From positions 1-64,000 of the forward strand of contig QCGU01000001.1 of the NCBI GenBank assembly GCA_003278165.1: a stretch of 64,000 nucleotides of DNA, in the 5' to 3' direction. Below are positions 44,096 to 53,664 of the stretch, one piece after another. A program made the translations under genes and the position numbers. The notes beneath the pieces were generated by a model that saw only the letters and a program-made list of their open reading frames with translations, had not been told where the DNA came from and did no database searches. How positions within the stretch are numbered: position 1 is the stretch's first letter; each line of letters opens with the position of its first letter. The DNA comes from Pelagibacteraceae bacterium AG-390-A02. GTDB lineage: Bacteria > Pseudomonadota > Alphaproteobacteria > Pelagibacterales > Pelagibacteraceae.

Positions 44096-44653
44096 TTAAA
44101 GGTAATAATAAGGTTCTTTTGAGAATATTTTCCTTATTAATGGTGTAAAATCCTCTAAAGACATACTTTTATATTCAGGATCAAATGAACACTGATCGTA
44201 TTTTTCACAAAAATCTATCGTATCCTGGTAGTACTTATGATCTTTAAATTTGTCTCTTGCGTTTCTATCACCACCTAAATGATGAGCGCTATAATAAGTT
44301 TGAAAAAGTCCATGATAAAGAATGATCCAATATGTTCTCTCAGAAACGTAAGGTCTTAAAATAGATGCTGCATATTGTGAATGATTCATTGGTGCAAGAT
44401 CATCTCCTATGTCATGTAATAATGTTGCAACAATCATCTCATCACTTTCATTATTTTTAAATGCTCTTGTTGCAGCTTGTAAAGAATGTTCTAATCTTGT
44501 GATTTTATATCCTTCTAGAGTTGTAGTTTGCTTAGATAAATAATTTATAATTCTATCTGCTGTTTGCCTTTCAAAATTTTTTTCAAATTTTTCTAATAGC
44601 TCATAATCTTCTTTAGTACCATTTTTCATTTCAGTAAAATTTACTGTTTTCAT
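44096..44653 (-). CDS. HD-domain protein, PhnZ/MIOX-like candidate diiron oxygenase
   Basis: A 185-residue HD-domain protein. Candidate metal ligands are His 56 (RLEHSLQ), His 80-Asp 81 (LLHDIGDDLAP), His 91 (MNHSQ), His 114 (YHGLFQ) and Asp 153 (EKYDQCSFDP). Six ligands of this pattern suggest a dinuclear site as in PhnZ and myo-inositol oxygenase, not a one-metal phosphohydrolase. The PhnZ gating Tyr and Glu are not at the equivalent positions (Leu 46 and Tyr 49 by spacing). It is two bases downstream of purF. Substrate unknown; a phosphohydrolase remains possible. Confidence 0.7.
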   Translation of the reverse strand: MKTVNFTEMKNGTKEDYELLEKFEKNFERQTADRIINYLSKQTTTLEGYKITRLEHSLQAATRAFKNNESDEMIVATLLHDIGDDLAPMNHSQYAASILRPYVSERTYWIILYHGLFQTYYSAHHLGGDRNARDKFKDHKYYQDTIDFCEKYDQCSFDPEYKSMSLEDFTPLIRKIFSKEPYYYL

Positions 44654-44655
44654 AA

Positions 44656-46137
44656 TTAATTATTAGACGCTGTACTTAATAAAGAAAGTTGAGTTATTTT
44701 ATTATCACCCAATTCATCAACAGGTTTTACTGGGTAATCTCCAGTAAAATAATGATCTGTTAATTGAGGATAAGCCTCATTTCTTTTGTCAAATCCAATT
44801 GCTCTATACAATCCATCAATAGATAAAAATTTAAGTGATTTTGCACCTATATATTCGCAAATTTCATCGTTGGTTTTATTTGCTGCTAATAATTCTTTTT
44901 TAGTTGGAGTATCTACGCCATAAAAATCTGGATATTTGATCTCAGGACAAGCTATTCTTACATGAACTTCTTTTGCACCCGCATCATATAACATTTTAAC
45001 AATTTTATAAGATGTAGTTCCTCTAACTAGCGAGTCATCAATTAAAATAATTTTTTTATCTTTAATCGTACTTTGGTTTGCATTTAATTTTAACTTTACA
45101 CCTAAGCTTCTTATTTTTTGACTTGGCTCAATAAAAGTTCTTCCAACATAATGATTTCTAATTAAACCATGTTCAAAATTCATTTTTAAATGTTGAGCAA
45201 AACCAAGTGCTGCAGCGTTTCCTGAATCTGGTACAGGTACAACTATGTCCGCTTTTATATCATTTTCTTTTGCTAGTTCTTTTCCTAAATTCTTTCTATG
45301 TTCATAAGCTGTTTTATTATCAAGTAGGCTGTCTGGTCTTGAAAAATAAATATACTCAAATACACATGGTCTTACTTTTTTAGGTGAGAAGGGTTTGATA
45401 CTCGTTAATTCGTCATTTTGAATTAATACTATTTCTCCATTCTCTACTTCTCTTATAAATTTTGCGCCAATTATATCTAATGCGCAAGTTTCGGAGGCTA
45501 GTACATAGCTGTTTCCTAATTTTCCAATCATTAATGGTCTAATTCCATATGGATCTCTTACACCTATTAAAGATTTTTGTGTCATCATTACCAATGCATA
45601 ACCACCTTGAATTTGAAATATGGCATCTATTATTTTATCAATTGTTTTTGATCTTTTAGATTTAGCAATTAACTGGACTATAGTTTCAGTGTCAGAAGTA
45701 GTGTAAAAAATCGCTCCTTCTTCTACTAGTTTATTTCTTAAAGATATTGAATTTGTTAAGTTTCCGTTATGAGATACTCCAACTCCTCCTGCATTTGTAT
45801 CTGCAAAAAAAGGCTGGATATTTCTTAAAATATTATTTCCAGTAGTACTGTATCGATTATGCCCAATAGCATAATTACCTTTAAGGTTTTTTAGAACTTT
45901 TTCTTTATTGAAATTGTCTCCAACTAAGCCAAATCTTTTTTCTGAATAGTATTTTTCTCCATCAAAAGTAACAATTCCACAACCTTCCTGACCTCTATGC
46001 TGAAGTGCGTGCAACCCTAAAGCTGTTAAAGCAGATGCGTCTTTAGCATTACTAATTCCAAATACTCCACACTCTTCTTTTAATTTCGGATCAAATATCT
46101 TCAATTTTTTCTTTAGATTCTTGATATGTTTTTTCAT
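44656..46137 (-). CDS. purF: Amidophosphoribosyltransferase
   Basis: Commits PRPP to purine synthesis using glutamine. The Ntn nucleophile Cys is in EECGVFGIS, followed by LHALQHRGQEGCGIV, IGHNRYSTTG, SHNGNLTN, the PRPP site IILIDDSLVRGTTS and GVDTPTKKELLAANK. The ATG at 46137 places the Cys at residue 23 and overlaps cvpA by 47 bases; a TTG at 46104 would give an overlap of 14 and Cys 12, which is plausible. The propeptide before the Cys is removed during maturation. Confidence 0.94.
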   Translation of the reverse strand: MKKHIKNLKKKLKIFDPKLKEECGVFGISNAKDASALTALGLHALQHRGQEGCGIVTFDGEKYYSEKRFGLVGDNFNKEKVLKNLKGNYAIGHNRYSTTGNNILRNIQPFFADTNAGGVGVSHNGNLTNSISLRNKLVEEGAIFYTTSDTETIVQLIAKSKRSKTIDKIIDAIFQIQGGYALVMMTQKSLIGVRDPYGIRPLMIGKLGNSYVLASETCALDIIGAKFIREVENGEIVLIQNDELTSIKPFSPKKVRPCVFEYIYFSRPDSLLDNKTAYEHRKNLGKELAKENDIKADIVVPVPDSGNAAALGFAQHLKMNFEHGLIRNHYVGRTFIEPSQKIRSLGVKLKLNANQSTIKDKKIILIDDSLVRGTTSYKIVKMLYDAGAKEVHVRIACPEIKYPDFYGVDTPTKKELLAANKTNDEICEYIGAKSLKFLSIDGLYRAIGFDKRNEAYPQLTDHYFTGDYPVKPVDELGDNKITQLSLLSTASNN

Positions 46138-46636
46138 TAGGGAATTCTTTTATCAGATAATTACTACCTTTTTCCAAATATGGAAAGGTGTATGATTTAT
46201 CTAAATTAATCGGCCATTTATCATGATTATAAACAATATGAATTCCTGAAAATATACAAACTGAAATAATATATGCTTTTACAAACCCAAAAAAGAATCC
46301 GAAGGTAGTGTCTAAGCTTCCTATGCCAGTATATTTTACAGCTTTACTGATACCTTTATTAACCAATAAGACTAAAAAGATAACAACTATAAATATTGCA
46401 ATTCCAAGTCCAACATCGAGAACATACTCGTTGTCGATTATATCTTTTACATAAGGTTTTAAACGGGGAAATAAAATAAGTGTAATAATGTAGGCTAGAA
46501 GCCATTTTGCCATTGAGAGGATGCTTAAGATAAAACCTTTTCTATAACAACTTATCAAAGACCATATGGTTATTGCAACATAGATTAAATCAATAATAGA
46601 GGAGGCTTCATAAAAATCTTTAAGAGCATCTAACAT
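46091..46636 (-). CDS. cvpA: CvpA family membrane protein
   Basis: A 181-residue inner-membrane protein with about four helices: IDLIYVAITIWSLISCYRKGF, MAKWLLAYIITLILFPRL, and a third segment IAIFIVVIFLVLLVN before GSLDTTFGFFFGFVKAY, which is the CvpA signature. It precedes purF with overlap, the same cvpA-purF pairing seen in many bacteria. Its start overlaps the RND gene stop by one base. Family roles include colicin V production and envelope stress, but the molecular function is unclear. Confidence 0.88.
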   Translation of the reverse strand: MLDALKDFYEASSIIDLIYVAITIWSLISCYRKGFILSILSMAKWLLAYIITLILFPRLKPYVKDIIDNEYVLDVGLGIAIFIVVIFLVLLVNKGISKAVKYTGIGSLDTTFGFFFGFVKAYIISVCIFSGIHIVYNHDKWPINLDKSYTFPYLEKGSNYLIKEFPNEKTYQESKEKIEDI

Positions 46637-49029
46637 TAAGCATTTTTACCAAAGGGTTTAACTACCAATATTAAAGTAGGCAGTAAAGTTAAAACCGATA
46701 TCATTGCAAGCAGCATTGCAAGACCTGTAAACATTCCAAAATAAATTGTAGGTATAAATTTAGACAATACTAAAATTGAAAAACCAAATACAATTGTGAT
46801 TGAGGTATTTAAAATTGCAACTCCAACAGTTGAATGACAAATTTTTAAAGTTTTATTGTAATCTTTTAATTTATTAAATTCTTCCTTAAATCTATAAATA
46901 TAGTGAATACTATTATCAACAGCTATACCAATTGTAATTGCAGCAATTGTAATAGTCATCATATCCAATGGAATTTCTAACAAACCAATAATTCCTAAAA
47001 TAAAGAATGCAGCAATAAAATTAGGCACAACACCAATTAATGAAAGTTTTATATTTCTAAATAAAATAATAAACATTGAGAAAATACCAATCATAACCAA
47101 ACCCAGAGTTAAAATTTGTGACTTAAACAAGCTTTGTAGTAAATTATTAAACAATATTAATACCCCTGCTAATTTGTAATCATCTTTTCCTAATCCCAAT
47201 TCATTTTCTAGATCAAAATTAATTTTATTAATCAGATCATTTCTTCTCAAATTTTCTTGTGAGTCTATTATTCTTAGACTAATTCGAGCTTCATTATTTT
47301 CTATTGATAGATATGGATCAATTATTTCTATTTTAATACTTTCAGGTATTTTTGAGTACAATACTCCCATCTCTAAAGTACCAAGTGGATTATTATTATT
47401 TAGTTGAGTAGCAACATCTATGATTGATGAAAAAGATAAAACTTTACCAACTTGTGGAAGACTGTCTAAATAATTATGTACAGATGCAATTCTATCAACT
47501 TTATCTTTAGTAAACCAATATTTTTCATCATTTGTATCCCCTTCATCTCCCCAATCATCAAACTCATCATCTTCTTCAGATTTACCTTCCTCTTTTTTGG
47601 GAAATTTTAAAATAACTTCTAAAGGAGTAGTTCCACCCAGTTCCTCATCAATTAGTTTCATTCCTTTGTAGATTTCAGTATTTTTATCAAAATAATTTAT
47701 AAAGCTATTTTCAACTTCTAGCTTACTTATACCAACCACACTTAAGACAATAATAATTCCCGTTACAGAAAAAATTGTAAATTTGTTATTTAAAGAAATT
47801 GAGCCAAGTATCGATGTAATTTTAGAATCTTGTTCTTTTTTTAAAGCTACATTTTCAGTTGAAGTAAAACTTAAAAGAGTAGGGAGTAAAGTAAATGTAA
47901 TAATAAAAGATGTAATTAAACCAAAGGTCATCATCCATCCAAAATCTATGATGGGTTTAATTTCACTAAAGATCAGAGACAAGAAAGCTAAAATTGTAGT
48001 TAAAACTGTATACAATATAGGCCAAAACATTTTGCTGGTTGTTAAGGAAATGATTTCAAAGTTATTTTTTGATGGAAAGTTTTTTTTAAGTTGTAGAAAT
48101 CTTGTGCTCATATGAATATTCATTGCCATTGTAAGAATTAACATCAAGGCAATAAAGTTTGACGAAATAACAGTTACTTTCCATCCAAGTAATCCTAGTA
48201 AACCCATCATGATGACGACAGAGAAAAAACAACTACTAATAGGAACAATAATCCAAATTAGTTTTCTAAAAACAAACCAAAGAGTTGCGATAATAAATAG
48301 TAAAACTCCAATACCAAATACAATGATATCACTTTTTATAAAAGTCATCATATCATCCGCAATCATTGGAATACCACCTAAGTAAATTTTTCCAACATCA
48401 CCATAACTTTGAATTACTTGTCTTATTTCTAAAATATTTTGGTGATTTTGTTTTTTGATTTGATCTTTATAATTTTCAATTTCTTCTTTAGATTTGCTTT
48501 CAATATCTTCTAATTTTTTACTCTGTTTTATATTAACAATAATCCCACTTGTTTTACCATCTTCACTAATTACAAAATTCCTAAATACAGGACTGTTTAA
48601 AATTTCACTAAAACCTCTTTCTCTATCTACATCTTCATCTTTCAAAGTTTTGAAGCTTTCTAATCTTTCCTGAAGTGGTGCATCTGAATTATTTAAAAGT
48701 GGTATATCTAAAAGTGTTATAACACTATGAACCCAATCTAAACTTTGAATTTTGTACTTTAAACTTAATAGATTATTTATTGAGGAATCTGTAGCCATAC
48801 CCTCATTAGGAGTGTATGTAAGAATTAAAAATTCTTTAGAACCGTATCTTTCTGAAATTTCCTGTAAGTAAGCTAAATCTGGATCTCCATCAATTAATAG
48901 TGTTTCTGAGGAAGCATCTAACCTAAAATCTTTAGAATAATATCCAAAACTTAGAATAGAAATAATCAGTAATATAAATACCGCCTTTGGGTTCTTTAGT
49001 ACTAAGTTTTGATACATTTGAGCCAACAT
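46636..49029 (-). CDS. RND-superfamily (MMPL/SSD) exporter-like protein
   Basis: A 797-residue membrane protein of the RND/MMPL type with a sterol-sensing-like topology: an N-terminal helix, a periplasmic domain, five to six helices (VFGIGVLLFIIATLWFVF onward), a second periplasmic domain that includes an acidic insert near EEGKSEEDDEFDDWGDEGD, and a second helix set with AAITIGIAVDNSIHYIYRFKEEF. Relatives export lipids or hopanoids. It lies between dnaB and cvpA. In many alphaproteobacteria alr and radA occupy this site. Confidence 0.82.
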   Translation of the reverse strand: MLAQMYQNLVLKNPKAVFILLIISILSFGYYSKDFRLDASSETLLIDGDPDLAYLQEISERYGSKEFLILTYTPNEGMATDSSINNLLSLKYKIQSLDWVHSVITLLDIPLLNNSDAPLQERLESFKTLKDEDVDRERGFSEILNSPVFRNFVISEDGKTSGIIVNIKQSKKLEDIESKSKEEIENYKDQIKKQNHQNILEIRQVIQSYGDVGKIYLGGIPMIADDMMTFIKSDIIVFGIGVLLFIIATLWFVFRKLIWIIVPISSCFFSVVIMMGLLGLLGWKVTVISSNFIALMLILTMAMNIHMSTRFLQLKKNFPSKNNFEIISLTTSKMFWPILYTVLTTILAFLSLIFSEIKPIIDFGWMMTFGLITSFIITFTLLPTLLSFTSTENVALKKEQDSKITSILGSISLNNKFTIFSVTGIIIVLSVVGISKLEVENSFINYFDKNTEIYKGMKLIDEELGGTTPLEVILKFPKKEEGKSEEDDEFDDWGDEGDTNDEKYWFTKDKVDRIASVHNYLDSLPQVGKVLSFSSIIDVATQLNNNNPLGTLEMGVLYSKIPESIKIEIIDPYLSIENNEARISLRIIDSQENLRRNDLINKINFDLENELGLGKDDYKLAGVLILFNNLLQSLFKSQILTLGLVMIGIFSMFIILFRNIKLSLIGVVPNFIAAFFILGIIGLLEIPLDMMTITIAAITIGIAVDNSIHYIYRFKEEFNKLKDYNKTLKICHSTVGVAILNTSITIVFGFSILVLSKFIPTIYFGMFTGLAMLLAMISVLTLLPTLILVVKPFGKNA

Positions 49030-49049
49030 AGGCTCTTTTATATTTGAAA

Positions 49050-50468
49050 TTAATTAGTTTGAGTATCTTTAAATTTGGTAAATCTTTCCTCAAACTCTAA
49101 TGTAACATTACCAATTGGTCCGTGTCGTTGTTTACCAATAATAATTTGAGCTAAGTGAGCCACCTCATTCATTTTAGCTTGCCATTCAGCATGTTCTACA
49201 GTCGCTTCTCTTGGTTCTTTTCTTGATAGATAATATCCTTCTCTGTAAACAAACATTACAACATCAGCATCTTGTTCGATTGAGCCTGATTCTCTTAAAT
49301 CGGCTAATTGAGGCTTATGATCATCTCTTTGTTCTACTTGTCTTGATAACTGTGATAGTGCTACAACAGGAACTGCAAGCTCTTTTGCTATTGCTTTTAG
49401 TCCTTGAGTGATTTGAGATATCTCCTGGACTCTACCATCTTTATTATAGGTGGTACCTCTCATTAATTGAATATAATCAACAACAATCATATCCAATCCA
49501 AATAATCTTTTTATTCTTCTTGCTCTATTACTTAAAGCAGCAATGCTGATGGCTGGTGTTTCATCGATATAAAGTGGAAGTTCGGCTATATTTTTAGAAG
49601 TTTCTAAAAATTTATCAAATTGATCATCTGAAATTCTCCCCCTTCTAATGTCATTAGAACTAATTCTTGCTTGTTCAGAGATTATTCTTGTTGAAAGTTG
49701 TTCAGAGGACATTTCCAAAGAGAAAAAAGCAATAGAAGATTTTTTACCACTATCTTGTAATTTTTGCGCTGCATTAAAAGCGATATTTGTAGCAAGCGAG
49801 GTTTTACCCATTGATGGACGACCTGCAATAATAATTAAATCAGATTGATGTAAACCTCCAAGTTTATCATCTAAATCTCTAAGCCCAGTTGGAACTCCTA
49901 CAATTCCTTCCTCATTTTTATATGCGGCTGAAGCCATCTCTATAGTTTGTTTCATGGCATCATCAAATTTTATAAGAGAAGAATTGAAAGATCCTTTTTC
50001 TGCTAAATCAAATAATTGTCGTTCAGAATTCTCAATTATAGTTTGACCATTAGTATCAAGATCATTTAACTTTGCACTATCAATCGTTTCTTCAGAAATT
50101 TTTATCAGTTCTCGTCTGACAAACATATCATATATTATTTTTGAATATTCTACTGCTTGTCTTACAGATGTAGAAAATTTAGTTACTTTTACTAAATACT
50201 CTGGAACATTAATGTCATCTTTTTCATCTTCAAAATAACTTTTTAATGTAATTGGGTTAGCGAGCATACCCTTGTAGATAAGACTTTCGATTGCTTCAAA
50301 TATCTTTTGATGCATTGGATCATAAAAGTTAATTGATGAAATAATTGTGTTAATTTCATCAAAAATATCATTGCTAACTAAAATTGAACCAATTACAGAT
50401 TGTTCTGCCTCAATGTTGTTTGGTAGTTCTTTAAATTTGTCTTTAACAACACTTAAATTATTTTCCAT
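49050..50468 (-). CDS. dnaB: Replicative DNA helicase DnaB
   Basis: Hexameric fork helicase, 472 residues. The N-terminal domain begins PNNIEAEQSVIGSILV; the RecA-like motor has Walker A AGRPSMGKTSLA, the FFSLEMSSEQLSTR segment, Walker B VVDYIQLM, and ALSQLSRQVEQR with DLRESGSIEQDADVVMF. It is encoded downstream of rplI with 69 bases between, the usual rpsF-rpsR-rplI-dnaB arrangement. No intein is present. Confidence 0.96.
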   Translation of the reverse strand: MENNLSVVKDKFKELPNNIEAEQSVIGSILVSNDIFDEINTIISSINFYDPMHQKIFEAIESLIYKGMLANPITLKSYFEDEKDDINVPEYLVKVTKFSTSVRQAVEYSKIIYDMFVRRELIKISEETIDSAKLNDLDTNGQTIIENSERQLFDLAEKGSFNSSLIKFDDAMKQTIEMASAAYKNEEGIVGVPTGLRDLDDKLGGLHQSDLIIIAGRPSMGKTSLATNIAFNAAQKLQDSGKKSSIAFFSLEMSSEQLSTRIISEQARISSNDIRRGRISDDQFDKFLETSKNIAELPLYIDETPAISIAALSNRARRIKRLFGLDMIVVDYIQLMRGTTYNKDGRVQEISQITQGLKAIAKELAVPVVALSQLSRQVEQRDDHKPQLADLRESGSIEQDADVVMFVYREGYYLSRKEPREATVEHAEWQAKMNEVAHLAQIIIGKQRHGPIGNVTLEFEERFTKFKDTQTN

Positions 50469-50537
50469 AAAACAAAATTTACAGAAAAAATTTTAGTATT
50501 TAAATTTTAATTTTTAGCTGTTGAAAAGAATGTATAA

Positions 50538-50996
50538 TTATTGAATTGTATCTGCTGATGTAACATTTACAACTATTTCAGCATCAACTTCAGAGTGTAA
50601 GGAAATTTTAACCTTGAATTTTCCCAGAGATTTTATTTCTTCGACTGGTTGTATCATTGAAGGTTTAATTTCAATTTTATTTTCTTCTTGAATAATTTTT
50701 GAAATTTCAGTTGGTTTTACTGAACCATAAAGTTCTTTATTTTCAGTGCTTAATTTTTGAACTGAGTATTCTTTGTTGTTGATTTGCTCTGCAATCTTAG
50801 TAGCTTCTTGTTTTTTCTCGTTATCTTTTTTAGATAAGTCAGCTTTTATCTTTTCAACTTCTTTAATGTTTTCTTTAGATGCATAAAGTGCTTTTTTGTT
50901 AGCTATTAAAAAATTTCTAGCAAATCCTCTTTTTACATCTATTACTTCACCAATAGATCCAATTCTTTTTACGTTTTCTAATAAAATAACTTTCAT
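50538..50996 (-). CDS. rplI: 50S ribosomal protein L9
   Basis: Two-domain ribosomal protein, 152 residues. The N-terminal rRNA-binding domain [30 protein letters not shown] in pieces is highly conserved; the long connecting helix (EKIKADLSKKDNEKKQEA) and a more divergent C-terminal domain follow. It overlaps rpsR by one base. Confidence 0.96.
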   Translation of the reverse strand: MKVILLENVKRIGSIGEVIDVKRGFARNFLIANKKALYASKENIKEVEKIKADLSKKDNEKKQEATKIAEQINNKEYSVQKLSTENKELYGSVKPTEISKIIQEENKIEIKPSMIQPVEEIKSLGKFKVKISLHSEVDAEIVVNVTSADTIQ

Positions 50997-51268
50997 TATA
51001 GTAAAGCTAAATTTCTTGCTCTTTTAATTGATAAAGATAACTCTCTTTGTTTCTTTTGAGACACATTTGTAATTCTAGATGGTAAAATTTTTCCATTTTC
51101 AGAAACGTATTTTTTCAACAGCTTTATATTTTTATAGTCAACCTTAGGTGCGCCTTTAACTGATAGTGGACAAGTTTTCTTAAATTTATATTTATTTGGT
51201 TGGAAGATACTTAACTTTGCAAAGTTACTTTGTTTTCCTTTTTTATTTCCACTTTGTCTTTTTGGCAT
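50996..51268 (-). CDS. rpsR: 30S ribosomal protein S18
   Basis: A 90-residue S18. The core [27 protein letters not shown] stretch (here [16 protein letters not shown], then [30 protein letters not shown]) is diagnostic. The N-terminal extension [20 protein letters not shown], Lys-rich, is longer than in E. coli. It lies between rpsF and rplI with one-base overlaps on both sides. Confidence 0.95.
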   Translation of the reverse strand: MPKRQSGNKKGKQSNFAKLSIFQPNKYKFKKTCPLSVKGAPKVDYKNIKLLKKYVSENGKILPSRITNVSQKKQRELSLSIKRARNLALL

Positions 51269-51621
51269 TAGTTTTTAACACTTTCTTTTTCTTCACTGTC
51301 CACTTTTTTTCCAAAGTAGTTAGTATCTAAATCAAACTCTTTTACTCTTACCGTTAGATATCTTAACAATTTCTTATCGATTGCTTCATTTTTTTCTAAT
51401 TCTTCTACCACTTTACCTTTACCTTTAATTTTAAAGTGAATGTAGCTTCCTTTTTTATTTTTCTTGATCAGATAAGATAGATTTAGCAGACCCCAGTTCT
51501 CAGTTTTAACAACTTCACCTTCATTCTTTTCAACAATTTTAGAATATTTCTCAGTTAGTTGTTTTAATTCACTTGGAGATGTATCTTGTCTAGCTATTAT
51601 TGTATGTTCGTATAAGTTCAT
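51268..51621 (-). CDS. rpsF: 30S ribosomal protein S6
   Basis: A 117-residue S6 beginning [22 protein letters not shown], with [23 protein letters not shown] and [22 protein letters not shown] [18 protein letters not shown]. It is the first gene of the leftward rpsF-rpsR-rplI-dnaB group and has a good promoter about 30 bases upstream (51654-51682). S6 pairs with S18 in the 30S platform. Confidence 0.95.
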   Translation of the reverse strand: MNLYEHTIIARQDTSPSELKQLTEKYSKIVEKNEGEVVKTENWGLLNLSYLIKKNKKGSYIHFKIKGKGKVVEELEKNEAIDKKLLRYLTVRVKEFDLDTNYFGKKVDSEEKESVKN

Positions 51622-51653
51622 TTAAGTTCTTTAATAAAAAGTGAGGATATACT

Positions 51654-51682
51654 ATTATAAAAGTTCAATTACAATAGTTAAA
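51654..51682 (-). promoter_or_regulatory. Probable promoter of the rpsF-rpsR-rplI operon
   Basis: On the - strand a perfect TATAAT (51654-51659) has TTTAAC 17 bases upstream (51677-51682). Initiation near 51647 gives a leader of about 26 bases before rpsF. The -35 box is weak but the -10 and spacing are ideal. It lies in the 87-base divergent gap shared with fabD. Confidence 0.6.
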
Positions 51683-51708
51683 AACACAAAATAAGTAATA
51701 TTTTTTAT

Positions 51709-52635
51709 ATGTTTTCAGTTATTTTTCCAGGCCAAGGATCTCAAATAGTTGGAATGGGAAAAGAGTTTTACGATAAATTTGAGCTTGTAAAAAGCCTATT
51801 TAAAGAGGCAGATGAAATATTAAATTATTCAATTTCAAAGCTAATATTGGAAGGGCCCAAAGAAGATCTAGATTTAACAGTAAACACTCAGCCATCAATT
51901 TTTTTAATAAGTTACTCTATATTTAATGTTATAAAAAAAGAATTTAATATCGATCTAAATAAAGCAAAGTTTTTTGCCGGGCATTCTTTAGGTGAGTATT
52001 CTGCTTTATCTTGTGCTGGTTATTTAAATTTTTCAGAAACATTAAAAATTTTAAGAATCAGAGGCGATGCAATGCAGAATTCTGTTCCAAAAGGAGAGGG
52101 TGGCATGGTTGCAGTACTTGGTTCAACTATTGATATAATTGAAAAAATATTAAAAAATAATGAATCTAATTTTATAGCTCAAATTGCAAATGATAATTCA
52201 GAAGGGCAAATAGTTTTGAGTGGAAAAACTCATGATTTAGAGAAGTTAACTGAAGTATTAAAAGAAAATTCTATTAAAAATATAAAGCTTCCAGTCAGTG
52301 CTCCTTTTCACTGTAGCCTTATGAGCAAAGCAACAAGGATTATGAAAGAAGAATTAAACAAAATTTCATTTTCTTCAGGCAATAACAAGTTAATATCAAA
52401 TGTAACTGCTGAAGCTATTTCAGATCCTGAAGGTTTAAAATCACTTTTAATAAAACAAATCGAAAATAGAGTTAGATGGAGAGAAAGTGTTATAAATATG
52501 ATAAATAATGATATCGATCATTTTATTGAAATTGGACCTGGGAAAGTTTTATCAGGTTTGATAAAAAGAATTAATAGAGATGTTCAAACTAACAGTATAA
52601 ACAGTCAAATGGATATTGAAAATTTAAAAATATGA
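51709..52635 (+). CDS. fabD: Malonyl-CoA:ACP transacylase
   Basis: Loads malonyl groups onto ACP for fatty acid synthesis, 308 residues. VIFPGQGSQIVGMGKEFY, the nucleophile Ser in FAGHSLGEYSALS, and the catalytic His region SAPFHCSLM are typical, with IEIGPGKVLSGLIKRI near the end. It overlaps fabG by four bases and starts a rightward group with fabG, acpP and gmk. Confidence 0.95.
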   Translation: MFSVIFPGQGSQIVGMGKEFYDKFELVKSLFKEADEILNYSISKLILEGPKEDLDLTVNTQPSIFLISYSIFNVIKKEFNIDLNKAKFFAGHSLGEYSALSCAGYLNFSETLKILRIRGDAMQNSVPKGEGGMVAVLGSTIDIIEKILKNNESNFIAQIANDNSEGQIVLSGKTHDLEKLTEVLKENSIKNIKLPVSAPFHCSLMSKATRIMKEELNKISFSSGNNKLISNVTAEAISDPEGLKSLLIKQIENRVRWRESVINMINNDIDHFIEIGPGKVLSGLIKRINRDVQTNSINSQMDIENLKI

Positions 52636-53369
52636 ATGATTTAAAAGGTAAAAATATAATTGTTACAGGTGCATCTGGAGGGATAGGAAACTCAATTGTT
52701 AAAAAATTATATGAAGGTGGTGCAAATATTTTAGCTACTGGTACAAAAATTGAAAAACTTGAACAATTAAAAAAAGATTTTGAAAAAATTAATATTTTAA
52801 GATTTGATATATCTGAAACTCAAAAAATTGAGGAGTTCATCGATAATGCAACCAAAGAATTAGGAGGCAGTTTGGATTGTATTGTAAATAATGCTGGTAT
52901 CACACAAGATAACTTGGCAATTAGAATGAGTTTGGATGAATGGAAAAAAGTAATAGATCTTAACCTAACATCTACATTTTTGATCAGTAAATTTGCAATT
53001 AAAAAAATGTTAAAAAATAAATTTGGCAAAATTGTTAATATCACCTCTGTTGTAGGACATACTGGTAATTTAGGTCAAGCCAATTATACAGCATCAAAAG
53101 CAGGAATAGTTGCAATGTCTAAAAGCTTAGCAATTGAGTATGCTAGGAAAAATATCAATGTTAATTGTATCTCACCTGGATTTATTAAAACTGCAATGAC
53201 TGATAATATAGATGAAAAGTTTAAAGAAACAATTATAGCAAAAATCCCCTCAGCTCGCCTTGGAGAGCCTGATGATATTGCAAATGCTGTAGTATTTTTG
53301 TGTTCTAACCAAGCAAACTATATTAATGGTGAGACATTACATATCAATGGCGGAATGTATATGGCTTGA
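52632..53369 (+). CDS. fabG: 3-oxoacyl-ACP reductase FabG
   Basis: NADPH-dependent reduction of 3-oxoacyl-ACP, 245 residues. VTGASGGIGNSIV (cofactor), NNAGITQDNLAIRMSLDEW, the catalytic NYTASKAGIVAMSKSLA and the C-terminal YINGETLHINGGMYMA are textbook FabG. Its stop codon lies inside a TTGACA box that could be the -35 of an acpP promoter. The 4-base overlap couples it to fabD. Confidence 0.95.
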   Translation: MNDLKGKNIIVTGASGGIGNSIVKKLYEGGANILATGTKIEKLEQLKKDFEKINILRFDISETQKIEEFIDNATKELGGSLDCIVNNAGITQDNLAIRMSLDEWKKVIDLNLTSTFLISKFAIKKMLKNKFGKIVNITSVVGHTGNLGQANYTASKAGIVAMSKSLAIEYARKNINVNCISPGFIKTAMTDNIDEKFKETIIAKIPSARLGEPDDIANAVVFLCSNQANYINGETLHINGGMYMA

Positions 53370-53417
53370 CAAAATAACTTTTTAAACTAATAAGAATTTA
53401 TAACAAAAAGGATCAAT
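53366..53417 (+). promoter_or_regulatory. Candidate acpP promoter and strong ribosome binding site
   Basis: A perfect TTGACA at 53366-53371 overlaps the fabG stop codon, but the best -10 at the right spacing (TAATAA, 53388-53393) is poor. An AAGGA at 53408-53412, five bases before the acpP ATG, is a strong Shine-Dalgarno, unlike most genes in this window, and fits the high output needed for ACP. Confidence 0.4.
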
Positions 53418-53657
53418 ATGTCAGAAGACGTTTCAAGCAAAGTAAAAAAAATTGTAGCAGATCACTTAGGTCTTGATGAAACTAAAGTTACTGAAGAATC
53501 AAGTTTTATTGATGATTTGGGTGCTGATAGTTTAGATACTGTAGAATTAGTGATGGCTTTCGAAGAAGAATTTGGATCTGAAATTTCCGATAGTGAAGCT
53601 GAGAAAATTTTAACTGTAGGAGATGCAGTAAAATTCATCGAAGGAAAAGCAAACTAA
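53418..53657 (+). CDS. acpP: Acyl carrier protein
   Basis: A 79-residue acidic ACP. The phosphopantetheine Ser is residue 38 in [22 protein letters not shown], and the C-terminal [20 protein letters not shown] is standard. It carries acyl chains for FabD and FabG encoded upstream. gmk follows after seven bases; fabF, which often follows acpP, is not here. Confidence 0.97.
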   Translation: MSEDVSSKVKKIVADHLGLDETKVTEESSFIDDLGADSLDTVELVMAFEEEFGSEISDSEAEKILTVGDAVKFIEGKAN

Positions 53658-53664
53658 TTTATTA

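Noticed and set aside
50469..50537. Promoter or attenuator between rplI and dnaB
   Set aside because: The 69-base gap is simple A/T-rich sequence; I found no convincing -35/-10 pair or stable hairpin.
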